Positions 16,725 to 26,247 of a stretch of DNA of 64,000 nucleotides are shown one piece after another; position 1 is the stretch's first letter; each line of letters starts with the position of its first letter. The translations under genes and the position numbers were made by a program. This stretch comes from Aequitasia blattaphilus (GTDB taxonomy: Bacteria > Bacillota > Clostridia > Lachnospirales > Lachnospiraceae), in NCBI RefSeq assembly GCF_024721305.1, contig NZ_JAMXOD010000016.1, positions 25,684-89,683 of the forward strand, written 5' to 3'. Below the pieces are notes generated by a model. That model did no database searches. It saw nothing but the letters and a program-made list of their open reading frames with translations, and had not been told where the DNA came from.

Positions 16725-18341
16725 CTACTGAAGTCCCATCATTCTGGAAACGGTCTTCATCGACAAACGGTAGATTATCATTTGATAGAGTGCAATCATG
16801 ACGGCAATACCAATGAATAAAGGAATCTGCCTTACTTCACCTGTTGTTATGATTCGGTCATTCATATAGAAAATCAAAAACTGAAACAAGGTCATAATCG
16901 TAATCCCCACAATTGTAGGTAGCACATAGACTTTTCGAATCATCTTCCCTAAAAGTTTCTTCAGATATTGATTGTCTGCACCTAATTTCCGAATGTCCAT
17001 AAACACCTGCTGGTTTGTAATGCCTACGCTCTGACTTCTCGTATAGGAAATGATTCCCACTGCTGCCAGACAGATAACCGCTACATAAAGAAAAAGAAGG
17101 TAAAATATTGCAAACCGCAGTGCAAGATTCCCCTGCATAAGAGATATGAGAACCGGCTCGTATTTCCAGTCTACATCCATTGCTGAATTGTCCGGATTAT
17201 AGACAGCCTTATAGTCTTCCGGATTATCACCTTTTCTTTTGATGGAATTAAAATCATAAATTCCCATTACATCCATCTCTTCTGACATACGAAGTGCAAA
17301 CTCTTTGTATAGTTTTGTGCCAAATGCGATTTCGTCATCACTTTTTCCTTCTGTATTAAAGAGTACCTGACATACTATTTTATTCGGGGTAAGTCCTGTT
17401 CTCAGCCTCTCATAATCCTGGTCATTTATCACGTATCTTGCATCTGAATCAAACCCATATCCCGTTGTTAAAACACGGCTCTTTGCAATTCCCTTATAGG
17501 ACATCGGAAGATAATCCTCCTCTGATGAGCAGTAGAGATAATCCATATTGTCAAAGCGGTTATAAAGATTTTCGGTTGCATCAGGTGTATGAATCAGGTA
17601 ATAGCTTCCCTCTTCCACTACTAACTTTTCCCCTGTTAATGCTTCATAAGAACCTGCGCTGATGCATTCATATTCTATAAAATCCTTATAATATTCTTCT
17701 ATCAGGTTATTGTCCTCATCAAAGTCTTCCCGCTCTGTTCCGCTTCCGGTTACTTTAATCAGTTCCCCTTCCCTGTAGTCTGTTATCGTAACATTATTTT
17801 CTTTTGCAAGCTTTTTTGCATCCTCCTGTGATATCTCGTCCGCATCCATCAGATAGTGGTAAGAATACTCTGCCTCATACTTATTTAATGTATCTCCTGC
17901 ACCCAATAGATTAACCGGCGTATAGAACACTGCAAATAATCCGGCTGCTAAAAGAAGTGTGATGACCATCATATTCTTTACAATAGATGCACCCTGAAAT
18001 TTCAACATTCCATAGGAAATCAGATTGTTGTAATACTTCTGGGGACCCCTCCCTCTTCGATGACATGCAACGGAATAAACCATAATATGATACAGACCGA
18101 TTAACACAAGTGCATAGAATAAATTCGTCCATCCTCCAAGACTATGATGAAATACATTCATAGATATACTTGGGATAATCATCCCTCCTAAAACACCAAC
18201 CAAAATTGACACAAATCCAATTATCAGGTATCTGGGCGTTACCATCTTTTTCAAAGGTTCCTGCTTTCTCTGTTCATTTATAATATCCATGATATTACTG
18301 CGACGCATAAAACGTTTTGCTAAAAGCATTATTGCGTACAA
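16725..18341 (-). pseudogene. FtsX-like ABC permease (antimicrobial-peptide type), 5' end missing
   Basis: 538 readable residues of a large FtsX/MacB-type permease. The sequence opens within the family's middle (AKRFMRRSNIMDIINEQRK), has helices near residues 38-58, 70-92 and 120-140, then a large extracellular region at about 145-400 and four C-terminal helices with the second FtsX domain. Complete relatives have about 250-300 further N-terminal residues, including the first FtsX domain. No ribosome site precedes the only start option (TTG 18341), and the upstream frame stops within 60 bases. No partner ATPase is nearby. I judge it a truncated, inactive gene. Confidence 0.75.
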
Positions 18342-19524
18342 ACAAAGGGTTACAGATTCTTGCTTATATTTTTGTTTTCTTTGCTACAAATTCCATGATT
18401 TATGCAGGAGATGTGATAAATATCTTCGGATCTCTTCTGGCATTTTTCATTTACGTGATGTGCTTTTTTTCGGATTCTCTTTTAAAGAAGCTCTCTGTAG
18501 TCATTGTCCTTCACCCGGCTATTATATCCACCAACTTTCTTTTTTATGACTTCGGATTAAGCATCTACTTGGCTCATCAGGATATGTCTGTGCTGAATCA
18601 AAATATTATGCGTGCTTTTTTCCTTCTCCTTCAGTGTTTACTTTGGTTTATTATTTTTAAATTATCCGGCAAATGGAACTGGGAAATCCAGAATCTCACT
18701 CCTAAGATGTGGTTAATCATTGATCTTCTCAGTCTTTCTTCTTTTGTAGGAATTCTGACAATACTTTCGATTACTCCTGTCCGAAAAAGCTATCTTTCAT
18801 ACCCCGGGGTTCTGGCCTGTCTTTTAACCAGTGTTGGAAGTCTCTATCTGACTGCCTATATTTCAAAATCCATAAAGGCAGAAGAGGAAAAGAAAAACCT
18901 GATGTATCAGCAATCCTATTACCTGGAGCTGGAACAAAATCAAAGGAGCATCCGGAAGCTTCGTCATGATATGAACAATCATCTAAACGTAATTGGTTCT
19001 TTTATCAGGGACAGAAATCTTGAGGATGCATCTGCCTATTTTTCCCAGTTATCTGACACTCTTGAAGGGGTAAACCAAGGCAATAAAGTTTTTTGTAACA
19101 ACAGTATTTTAAATGCTCTTCTAAATGCCAAATATGCTCTTGCCCTGGAAAAGGAAATTGATACCTTTGTCAACATCTCCATCGACGGACTGATTGGAAT
19201 TGATGACATAAGTCTTTGTTCTCTTTTTGCCAACACCTTAGACAATGCCATTGAAGCAAATCAGCAGATTGAAGACAGAAAAAAGCGGACCCTCTCTTTA
19301 AAGGCCGCTATGATAAAGGGAATTTCAGTTTTCAATTATCCAATGCAAAAGCAAATGACATATTAACGAAGAATAACCGTTTTCTTACCACAAAAAAAGA
19401 TAAGACGTCTCATGGAATTGGTCTTGAAAATATAAAAGAGATTGTGAATAAATACAATGGAAATTTAGATATTACACACACGGAGACTGATTTTACCATT
19501 ACTATTTTTATCGGAAATCTTTAG
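18317..19524 (+). pseudogene. GHKL (AgrC-like) sensor histidine kinase, truncated and frameshifted
   Basis: The frame from 18317 encodes a membrane sensor with about five helices (residues about 10-160), a coiled coil, and the kinase core KLRHDMNNHLNVIGSF with a phospho-acceptor His near residue 217 and NTLDNAIEAN near 312. It then runs out of frame and stops at 19366. A second frame from about 19305 restores the family C-terminus: FSFQLSNAKAND, the G-box HGIGLENIKEI and the stop at 19524. One base appears lost near 19304. The 5' end also lacks the usual first helix and has only a TTG start without ribosome site. Its partner LytTR regulator is absent, so it is very likely dead. Confidence 0.8.
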
Positions 19525-19529
19525 CATAA

Positions 19530-20426
19530 TTAATATAAATTTTCCTTATACTTACCATCAATTACGTCTTTAATATATTGACCATATTGGTTCTTTTTGA
19601 GTACTTCATATTCTTTTAGCAGTTCATCCTTATCAATCCAACCGTTTAAATATGCAATCTCTTCAATACATGCAATCTTTCTGTGCTGATGTTCTTCTAT
19701 CGTTTTCACAAAGTTAGTAGCTTCTGCCAGACTTTCATGGGTTCCGGTATCAAGCCATGTAAATCCCTGTCCAAGGAGTTCTACATTTAAATCTCCTTCT
19801 TCCAGAAAAATCCGGTTAATATCCGTGATTTCCAGTTCGCCTCTTGGTCCGGGTTTTAGATTCTTCGCATATTCAACCACCCGGTTATCATAAAAGTATA
19901 GTCCCGTTACACAGTAATTACTCTTAGGTTTCTCCGGCTTTTCTTCGATTGAAATTGCTTTTCCGTGATTGTCAAACTCTACAATTCCGAAACGCTCCGG
20001 ATCATCCACATAGTAACCAAATACAGTTGCTTTTTTTAATTCTTCTGCATTCTTACATGCTTGTGCAAGACGTTTCTTTAGGCCATGTCCTGCGAAAATA
20101 TTATCTCCTAAAACCATTGCTACCGAATCTGTACCAATAAAATCTGCACCTATGACGAATGCCTGTGCCAGACCATCCGGACTTGGCTGCACTGCGTATT
20201 CAAGCTGGATGCCAAACTGATGTCCGTCTCCCAGAAGTTCTTCAAACCTTGGCAAGTCCTGAGGTGTTGAAATAATCAAAATCTCACGAATACCTGCATT
20301 CATCAGAACAGATAAGGGATAATAAATCATTGGTTTATCGTATATCGGTAATAATTGCTTGGACGTTACCATGGTAAGGGGATACAAACGTGTCCCACTT
20401 CCTCCTGCCAAAATAATACCTTTCAT
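19530..20426 (-). CDS. rmlA: Glucose-1-phosphate thymidylyltransferase RmlA
   Basis: A 298-residue nucleotidyltransferase joining dTTP and glucose 1-phosphate to give dTDP-glucose, the first step towards dTDP-rhamnose and other deoxysugars. The signature [11 protein letters not shown] begins at residue 8, followed by [18 protein letters not shown] and the metal/substrate residues around [11 protein letters not shown]. Length and termini are normal. rmlB, rmlC and rmlD are not beside it, which is unusual. It has its own promoter inside the end of the preceding GH36 gene and converges on the kinase remnant. Confidence 0.96.
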   Translation of the reverse strand: MKGIILAGGSGTRLYPLTMVTSKQLLPIYDKPMIYYPLSVLMNAGIREILIISTPQDLPRFEELLGDGHQFGIQLEYAVQPSPDGLAQAFVIGADFIGTDSVAMVLGDNIFAGHGLKKRLAQACKNAEELKKATVFGYYVDDPERFGIVEFDNHGKAISIEEKPEKPKSNYCVTGLYFYDNRVVEYAKNLKPGPRGELEITDINRIFLEEGDLNVELLGQGFTWLDTGTHESLAEATNFVKTIEEHQHRKIACIEEIAYLNGWIDKDELLKEYEVLKKNQYGQYIKDVIDGKYKENLY

Positions 20427-20460
20427 TTTCGTAATCCTTCTACGTCTTTAACTTCAGAGG

Positions 20461-20489
20461 ATTATACTACTTGATTGGGTTTTATTCAA
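20461..20489 (-). promoter_or_regulatory. Sigma-A promoter of rmlA
   Basis: TTGAAT (20489-20484), 17 bases, TATAAT (20466-20461) on the minus strand, 35 bp before the rmlA start. The -35 box overlaps the last codons of the GH36 gene. It gives rmlA expression independent of the glycosidase operon. Confidence 0.75.
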
Positions 20490-22677
20490 GGCAAGGTGAA
20501 ATTCGTTTAAAGTAGAATCTTTTTGTTGCATAGTCTCCAAAGAGATTCGGATCAATATAAAACCCAAGATTCATCAATTCATCTCCTGCTGCCGTCATCT
20601 CCTCTGATTCATATATCCACTCCTCTTTTAAGCCAGACAGTTGGAGATGAACGAGAGGATAGGATGCCTCTGCAAGAACACGATAATAAAACACCATGGC
20701 TTCACTTTGATCTTCTGCTACAAACATCCATGCCACATCGTTTTCTTCAAAAGGACTTCTAAGGCGGATAAATCGGCCAAACTGCATTAATCTCCTGTGC
20801 TCTTTGTAAAAAGCAACTTGTTCTTTTATTTCTTTCTTCTCTTCTTCCTTTAACTGGGTGATGTCCAATTCATATCCGAACACTCCTGCCATCGCTGCAT
20901 TTCCCCGAATGTCCATACTGGTATTGCGCCCAGTCTGATGGTTCGGAACTGCTGAAACGTGTGCTCCCATGGAAGAAATCGGATAAATCATGCTGGTTCC
21001 GTACTGAATCTTCAGGCGCGCAATCGCATCTGTATTATCACTGGTCCAGGTCTGAGGCATATAATAAAGCATACCTGCATCAAAGCGGCCGCCACCACCG
21101 GAGCAGCTCTCAAACAGTATGTTGGGGAATTCTTCAACTAAGTTTTCTAAAAACTCATAAAGTCCCAGAATATATCGGTGAAATACCTCACCTTGCTGAT
21201 CCGAAGGAAGAATTGCAGAGTAGACATCCGTCATGTTTCGATTAAGATCCCACTTTATATAATCAATCTCGACTTCATTTAGTAGCTCTTTCATCTGTCG
21301 ATAGATATTCTCCCGCACATCTTTTCTGGAGAAGTCAAGGACATACTGACTTCTGCTAGGTGAGCGTTCTCTTCCCGGAACGGACAATGCCCAATCCGGA
21401 TGTTGACGAAATAGATTGCTATCCTCTGAAATCATCTCCGGTTCATACCAGATTCCAAATTTCATTCCCCTGCTATGTACCTGATTAGCCAGCTGACTCA
21501 ATCCATTTTTAATCTTTCCCCGGTTTTCGAACCAATCGCCCAGAGAAGAGTCATCATTTTCCCGCTTTCCAAACCATCCGTCATCCAGGACAAACATCTC
21601 AATCCCTAAGTCTTTCGCTTCATCAATAATATTCAAAAGCTTCTCTTCGTCAAAGTCAAAATAAGTAGCTTCCCAGTTGTTGATAAGGGTCGGACGTTCT
21701 TTCCCTTTGAAATCACCCCGAATCAGATGATAATTAAAAAAGTCATGAGTGACCGCTGATAACTTGTTTAATCCGGAGGAGCTGTAGCTTAATACGACTT
21801 CCGGTGTTTGGAACATTTCATTTGGATTTAACTGCCAGTCAAAGTTAAAGGAATTAATCCCCATTATAATCCTTGTTTGTTTATAAGGATCTTTTTGTAT
21901 CACCATTTCATGGTTTCCACTGTAAATCAGACAAAAGCTAAAGGCTTCCCCTTGAAACTCTGTAGTTTGTGGCTGGGCTAGTATCAGACACGGGTTTTGC
22001 TGATGGCTACTGGATCCACGCTTACTATCCAATACCTTTGTGCCATACTCTATTTTTTCTCGGACGATTTGACACTCTCTTCCCCACGTTCCATTCAAAT
22101 GAAGGAGGTCTAAATCTTGATTTGGAAAATCAATAGACTGGCTGGCAAGTTTTTTAATCTTTGTCTTCGTCTCGCCATTGTTTATGATTCTGGCCGATTT
22201 CGTAAGCGCAGCGTATTCCTGGAAAATCGTATAAGACAGTTCCAGCAACAGACCTTTTTCTTTGTCCTCTAATTGAATCACAAGTGTCTCAGCTTCTTCC
22301 TCGTTTCCATACGTAGCAGGCAAACCGAAAAGTTTTTCCTTTCCTTTTTGGATTCTGTGACTCTTATAACGAAAATCCGTAATTGTACTTCCATCACCAT
22401 GCTTTAGGTTATATGCCGATTCTCTGAAATCACCAAATCCATTTCCCGGATACTCCATCATTAATGTATCCAGAGAAAACAATCGGTCTTTCGCATTTGG
22501 CAGATTAGGTGAAAAGGAGCGATCCATGCGGGGATATTTGAAATTTCCGCTATAATCATTTACTTTTTTTCCAAAATATAAATGAGCAAGATACCCCCCT
22601 TCTTCTATCTCCATTATATAACTGATGTATTTATTACTAATGTGAAAAACTTGCGTTTCCGGTTTAAACAGAATCAT
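20482..22677 (-). CDS. GH36 alpha-galactosidase (RafA/AgaA type)
   Basis: A 731-residue cytoplasmic alpha-galactosidase acting on raffinose-family or galactomannan-derived oligosaccharides. An N-terminal beta-sandwich (about 1-330) precedes the TIM barrel with LDDGWFGKR near 365, the nucleophile Asp477 in YIKWDLNRN, the loop ESCSGGGGRFDAGML near 523 and the acid/base Asp547 in TWTSDNTDA. Length and spacing fit the tetrameric subgroup typified by Geobacillus AgaA. ATG 22677 has AAGGGAG upstream. It is the last gene before rmlA in an operon of GH127, GH13 and two aldo/keto reductases. Confidence 0.95.
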   Translation of the reverse strand: MILFKPETQVFHISNKYISYIMEIEEGGYLAHLYFGKKVNDYSGNFKYPRMDRSFSPNLPNAKDRLFSLDTLMMEYPGNGFGDFRESAYNLKHGDGSTITDFRYKSHRIQKGKEKLFGLPATYGNEEEAETLVIQLEDKEKGLLLELSYTIFQEYAALTKSARIINNGETKTKIKKLASQSIDFPNQDLDLLHLNGTWGRECQIVREKIEYGTKVLDSKRGSSSHQQNPCLILAQPQTTEFQGEAFSFCLIYSGNHEMVIQKDPYKQTRIIMGINSFNFDWQLNPNEMFQTPEVVLSYSSSGLNKLSAVTHDFFNYHLIRGDFKGKERPTLINNWEATYFDFDEEKLLNIIDEAKDLGIEMFVLDDGWFGKRENDDSSLGDWFENRGKIKNGLSQLANQVHSRGMKFGIWYEPEMISEDSNLFRQHPDWALSVPGRERSPSRSQYVLDFSRKDVRENIYRQMKELLNEVEIDYIKWDLNRNMTDVYSAILPSDQQGEVFHRYILGLYEFLENLVEEFPNILFESCSGGGGRFDAGMLYYMPQTWTSDNTDAIARLKIQYGTSMIYPISSMGAHVSAVPNHQTGRNTSMDIRGNAAMAGVFGYELDITQLKEEEKKEIKEQVAFYKEHRRLMQFGRFIRLRSPFEENDVAWMFVAEDQSEAMVFYYRVLAEASYPLVHLQLSGLKEEWIYESEEMTAAGDELMNLGFYIDPNLFGDYATKRFYFKRISPCLE

Positions 22678-22720
22678 AAAATCTTTTCTCCCTTTTATTT
22701 TTTATATATTCCATATCGCC

Positions 22721-23641
22721 TTAGGGCAGAATATTTCCTGCAGCCACGTATAGTTCATACCAGTCTTCTCTTGACATCTGGATTTCGGTAGCCTTACAAA
22801 TATCTGTAAACCGCTTCTGTGTCATTGTTCCCGAAATCACCTGCATATTTGCCGGATGTCTTAAAAGCCATGCAACTGCAATTGTTGTGTTTGTTACATC
22901 ATATTTTTGAGCCATCTCATCTATCTTCTGATTCAATACAGGGAATTTATCACTTCCAAGGAATGGACCTTCAATAGAACCATACTGGAATGGTGACCAT
23001 GCTTGTATGGTCATGTCGTGCAGGCGGGAATAATCTAAGATACTGCCATCTCTACAGATTGCCCGATCCGTTAACATGTTCATTTCTACCCCGTTGCTAA
23101 TCATTCCGGAATGCGCAAGACTCACCTGTAACTGGTTTGCTACAAGCGGTTGTCTTACGAACTTCTTTAATAACTCGATTTGCATCGGATTTTGATTCGA
23201 TACTCCAAAATACTTTACTTTTCCTGATTCGTACAACTCATCAAAGGCTTCCGCTACCTCTTCCGGTTCTACTAAGGCATCCGGTCTGTGAAGAAGAAGC
23301 ACATCGAGATACTCTGTGTTTAGTCTTTTTAATGATCCTTCTACTGACTTTAGGATGTGTTTTTTCGAGAAGTCATGCATCACACCAGGTACAATTCCAC
23401 ATTTTGACTGCAGGATTAAGTCTTCTCTTTTAATATCCGTAAGTGCCAATGCTTTTTGAAATGTACTTTCACATTCCCCTGCATCATAAATATCTGCATG
23501 ATCAAAGTAATTCACCTGATTTTCTACTGCTAATTCAATTAGCTTTGCTGCTTCATTTACCTCAATACTATTGATTCTCATGCATCCTACTGTAATTGCA
23601 GATACCTGCATTCCTGTTTTTCCCAACTCAACAAATTTCAT
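22721..23641 (-). CDS. Aldo/keto reductase (YdhF-like)
   Basis: A 306-residue NADPH-linked oxidoreductase with the usual TIM-barrel order: substrate-site tyrosine in FDHADIYDAG near residue 51, lysine in LQSKCG near 80, histidine in LLHRPD near 117 and cofactor-site VISGTMTQKR near 275. It probably reduces a sugar aldehyde or ketose, but specificity is not predictable. AGGAGG precedes the ATG at 23641. It lies 14 bp after the GH13 stop, so it is part of the glycosidase operon. Confidence 0.92.
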   Translation of the reverse strand: MKFVELGKTGMQVSAITVGCMRINSIEVNEAAKLIELAVENQVNYFDHADIYDAGECESTFQKALALTDIKREDLILQSKCGIVPGVMHDFSKKHILKSVEGSLKRLNTEYLDVLLLHRPDALVEPEEVAEAFDELYESGKVKYFGVSNQNPMQIELLKKFVRQPLVANQLQVSLAHSGMISNGVEMNMLTDRAICRDGSILDYSRLHDMTIQAWSPFQYGSIEGPFLGSDKFPVLNQKIDEMAQKYDVTNTTIAVAWLLRHPANMQVISGTMTQKRFTDICKATEIQMSREDWYELYVAAGNILP

Positions 23642-23655
23642 TTTTCTCTTTCCTC

Positions 23656-25299
23656 CTAAATGTTCTTTTCATACAATACAGCTCTCGCTTCATAAGGCTT
23701 TAAAATACCCTTTTTGTGTGTCTTGTAATTTGATATTAATCGTTTTCCGCCTGCTCTCTCCTCAAATAAGCCGCATTTCGTTTCATGCTCGGTAAAATTA
23801 CATACCACAATCAGTTCCTGATCACCGGATACGCGTTTATATGCATAGATATCCTTACGGGATTCTAATAAGGGTTCAAATACACCATGCACAATAATCG
23901 GATGTTTTTTACGAAGAGCAATCAACTCCTTGTAGTAATAAAAGATACTGTCTTTTTCTTTCAGTGCATCTTTGGCATTAATCCCAAGGTAGTTCGGATT
24001 TACGGAAATCCAAGGGGTTCCTGTGGTAAATCCGGCATGTTTGGTCTTATCCCATTGCATTGGTGTTCTGGCATTATCCCTACCGATGGTTTTAATGCAA
24101 TTCATCATGTCTTCTTCGGTAATCAGACCGTTCTCTATGTATTCTCTATATGCGTTTATAGTCTCAATATCTTTGTAGTCTTCGATGTGATCGAAGTATG
24201 CATTCGTCATTCCCAGCTCTTCTCCTTGATAGATATAAGGAGTACCCTTCATCATGTGAATACAGGTTGCAAGCATTTTAGCAGAAACCACACGGTACAT
24301 AGGACTGTCATTCCCGTATCTTGAGACTGCCCTTGGGCGATCATGATTGTCAAGATAAAGACTATTCCATGCCTTACCCTCCAGCTCAAGCTGCCACTTA
24401 TTTAGGCAAGAGCGTAACTCCGGTAGAGGGATTGGCTTATCGGTCCATTTCCCGATAATCTTCTCTCCGATTTCCTCTACGTGCTCAAACTGGAACACCA
24501 TGTTGAGTTCATTCGTATCTTCTCCTGCATACTTTTTCGCCTCTTCTATAGTTGTTCCAATTGCTTCACCGACTGTCATAATGTCATACTTCGATAAGAC
24601 CTTCTCATTCATTTCCTTTAGAAACTCATGTACTCTTGGTCCGTTGCAGACGAAGGGCTGATGATCACCATAAAGTCCGTTTAATTCTCCGTCCGGGAAG
24701 TTTTGATCCTTTGATATCATGCTGATGACATCCATTCGAAAGCCATCAATTCCTTTGTCCAACCACCAAGTCATCATCTCATAAATTTCATTTCGCAACG
24801 CTTCATTTTCCCAGTTTAAATCTGGCTGTTTTGGTGAGAAACAGTGAAGATAATACTGATCCATCTTTTCATCATACGACCATGCAGGTCCGCCGAAATT
24901 CGATCCCCAATTATTTGGTTCTTTTCCATCCTTTGCATCTTTCCATATATAATACTCCGGGTGTTCCTTAAACCATTTATGTTCATCTGATGTGTGATTT
25001 ACCACCAAATCCATAACGATTTTTATATCTCTTTTATGGGCTTCTAAAAGCATGCGGTCAAACTCTTCCATCGTTCCGTATTCTTTGTAAATCTTTTGGT
25101 AATCTGATATATCATAACCGTTATCATCCTGTGGTGATTCATATACGGGAGAAAGCCAGATGACGTCGATTCCAAGTTCTTTTAAATAATCTAAGTGCTC
25201 TGTAATTCCCACAATATCTCCGATACCGTCTCCATTACTGTCTGCAAAACTTTTAGGATAGATTTGATAGACCACGCTTTCTTTCCACCATTGTTTCAT
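23656..25299 (-). CDS. GH13 oligo-1,6-glucosidase / alpha-glucosidase
   Basis: A 547-residue GH13 subfamily 31 enzyme releasing glucose from isomalto-oligosaccharides or related alpha-glucosides. Conserved regions are DLVVNHTS near 97, the nucleophile Asp190 in GFRMDVIS, the acid/base Glu245 in TVGEAIG and Asp320 in LDNHDRPR. Val191 directly after the nucleophile is the residue associated with alpha-1,6 preference; alpha-1,4 enzymes tend to have Ala or Thr. Its ribosome site AAGGAGGAA lies in the last codons of the preceding aldo/keto reductase, with the ATG immediately after that stop. No signal peptide. Confidence 0.94.
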   Translation of the reverse strand: MKQWWKESVVYQIYPKSFADSNGDGIGDIVGITEHLDYLKELGIDVIWLSPVYESPQDDNGYDISDYQKIYKEYGTMEEFDRMLLEAHKRDIKIVMDLVVNHTSDEHKWFKEHPEYYIWKDAKDGKEPNNWGSNFGGPAWSYDEKMDQYYLHCFSPKQPDLNWENEALRNEIYEMMTWWLDKGIDGFRMDVISMISKDQNFPDGELNGLYGDHQPFVCNGPRVHEFLKEMNEKVLSKYDIMTVGEAIGTTIEEAKKYAGEDTNELNMVFQFEHVEEIGEKIIGKWTDKPIPLPELRSCLNKWQLELEGKAWNSLYLDNHDRPRAVSRYGNDSPMYRVVSAKMLATCIHMMKGTPYIYQGEELGMTNAYFDHIEDYKDIETINAYREYIENGLITEEDMMNCIKTIGRDNARTPMQWDKTKHAGFTTGTPWISVNPNYLGINAKDALKEKDSIFYYYKELIALRKKHPIIVHGVFEPLLESRKDIYAYKRVSGDQELIVVCNFTEHETKCGLFEERAGGKRLISNYKTHKKGILKPYEARAVLYEKNI

Positions 25300-26247
25300 C
25301 TAAAATTCCTCCTTTGGCATTTCAATTTCACTGGCACGGATAAAATCCGGTAATTGTTCCAGCTTCGAAACCGAGACAATGGGAAATACTTGAAAAGGTT
25401 GATTTAAAAGCCATGCAATGGAAAGACTAAACACGGATTCATTCTTCTCTTTTGAAAGTTCCTTTAGTTTCTTGAAGTTTTCATCATTTATCTCATTATC
25501 GTAAGCATCTCTTAATTTTTCTGTCATGGCTATTCCTTTATCCCGCTTTTGGAAATATCCGTTTCCACTGGAAGAATAGGGAATGATCGGCATCTTACTT
25601 TCCTTGTGCCACTGGTAGTAATCTTCATTCATAAGTACCAGACTTTTATCACTATTTAAATTACTCCCCGGATTTACTTTTGCCATGCTCCATTGATTGG
25701 ACACTGCCGAGAATCCTTGTATCCCTTTTTCTTTTGCATATGCTTTTGCTTCCTTCATTCTTTCAAGGGAATAATTAGACGCTCCATAATAACGGATTTT
25801 TCCTTTTGACTTCAAATCTTCCATAATATCTATAATTTCGCCAATCGGTTTATTTTCGTCATCACGATGAAGCCAGTAAAAGTCGATATGGTCTAATCCA
25901 AGGGATGTCAGGCTTTCTTCCAAATCTTCCAGAATGCCTTTCTTATTTACTCTGGAAATACCAGGGGCATTAAAATCGTAATGTCCGCCTTTTGTTGCAA
26001 TCACAACTTTATGGTAGGCATTTCTTTCTTTCAGCCATTTCCCAATGTATTGTTCACTGCAATTTGACAGCCCCGGCACCCATTTGCAATATACGTTTGC
26101 TGTATCAATAAAGTTTCCTCCTGCCAAGACAAAGGCGTCCAAAACAGCAAAGCTCTCCTCTTCTGAAAGTTTTTCTCCAAAGTTTCCGGTGCCATAGCAA
26201 ACATTGCTTAGTTCTAAATCTGTGTTTTGCAGTATAACTCTTTTCAT
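25300..26247 (-). CDS. Aldo/keto reductase
   Basis: A 315-residue aldo/keto reductase. The tetrad residues are visible in GNFIDTANVYCKW (Tyr), VIATKGGH (Lys) and FYWLHRDDENKP (His), and a C-terminal helix follows PFQVFPIVSVSKLEQL. The ATG at 26247 overlaps the GH127 stop as ATGA and uses AGGAGCGG in the end of that gene, so it is tightly coupled to arabinofuranosidase expression. It differs clearly from the other two reductases in the window and may act on a released sugar. Confidence 0.92.
   Translation of the reverse strand: MKRVILQNTDLELSNVCYGTGNFGEKLSEEESFAVLDAFVLAGGNFIDTANVYCKWVPGLSNCSEQYIGKWLKERNAYHKVVIATKGGHYDFNAPGISRVNKKGILEDLEESLTSLGLDHIDFYWLHRDDENKPIGEIIDIMEDLKSKGKIRYYGASNYSLERMKEAKAYAKEKGIQGFSAVSNQWSMAKVNPGSNLNSDKSLVLMNEDYYQWHKESKMPIIPYSSSGNGYFQKRDKGIAMTEKLRDAYDNEINDENFKKLKELSKEKNESVFSLSIAWLLNQPFQVFPIVSVSKLEQLPDFIRASEIEMPKEEF

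Noticed and set aside
16725-18341. An intact short membrane transporter
   Set aside because: It starts mid-family, lacks a ribosome site, a first FtsX domain and a partner ATPase, so a truncated gene is the better reading.
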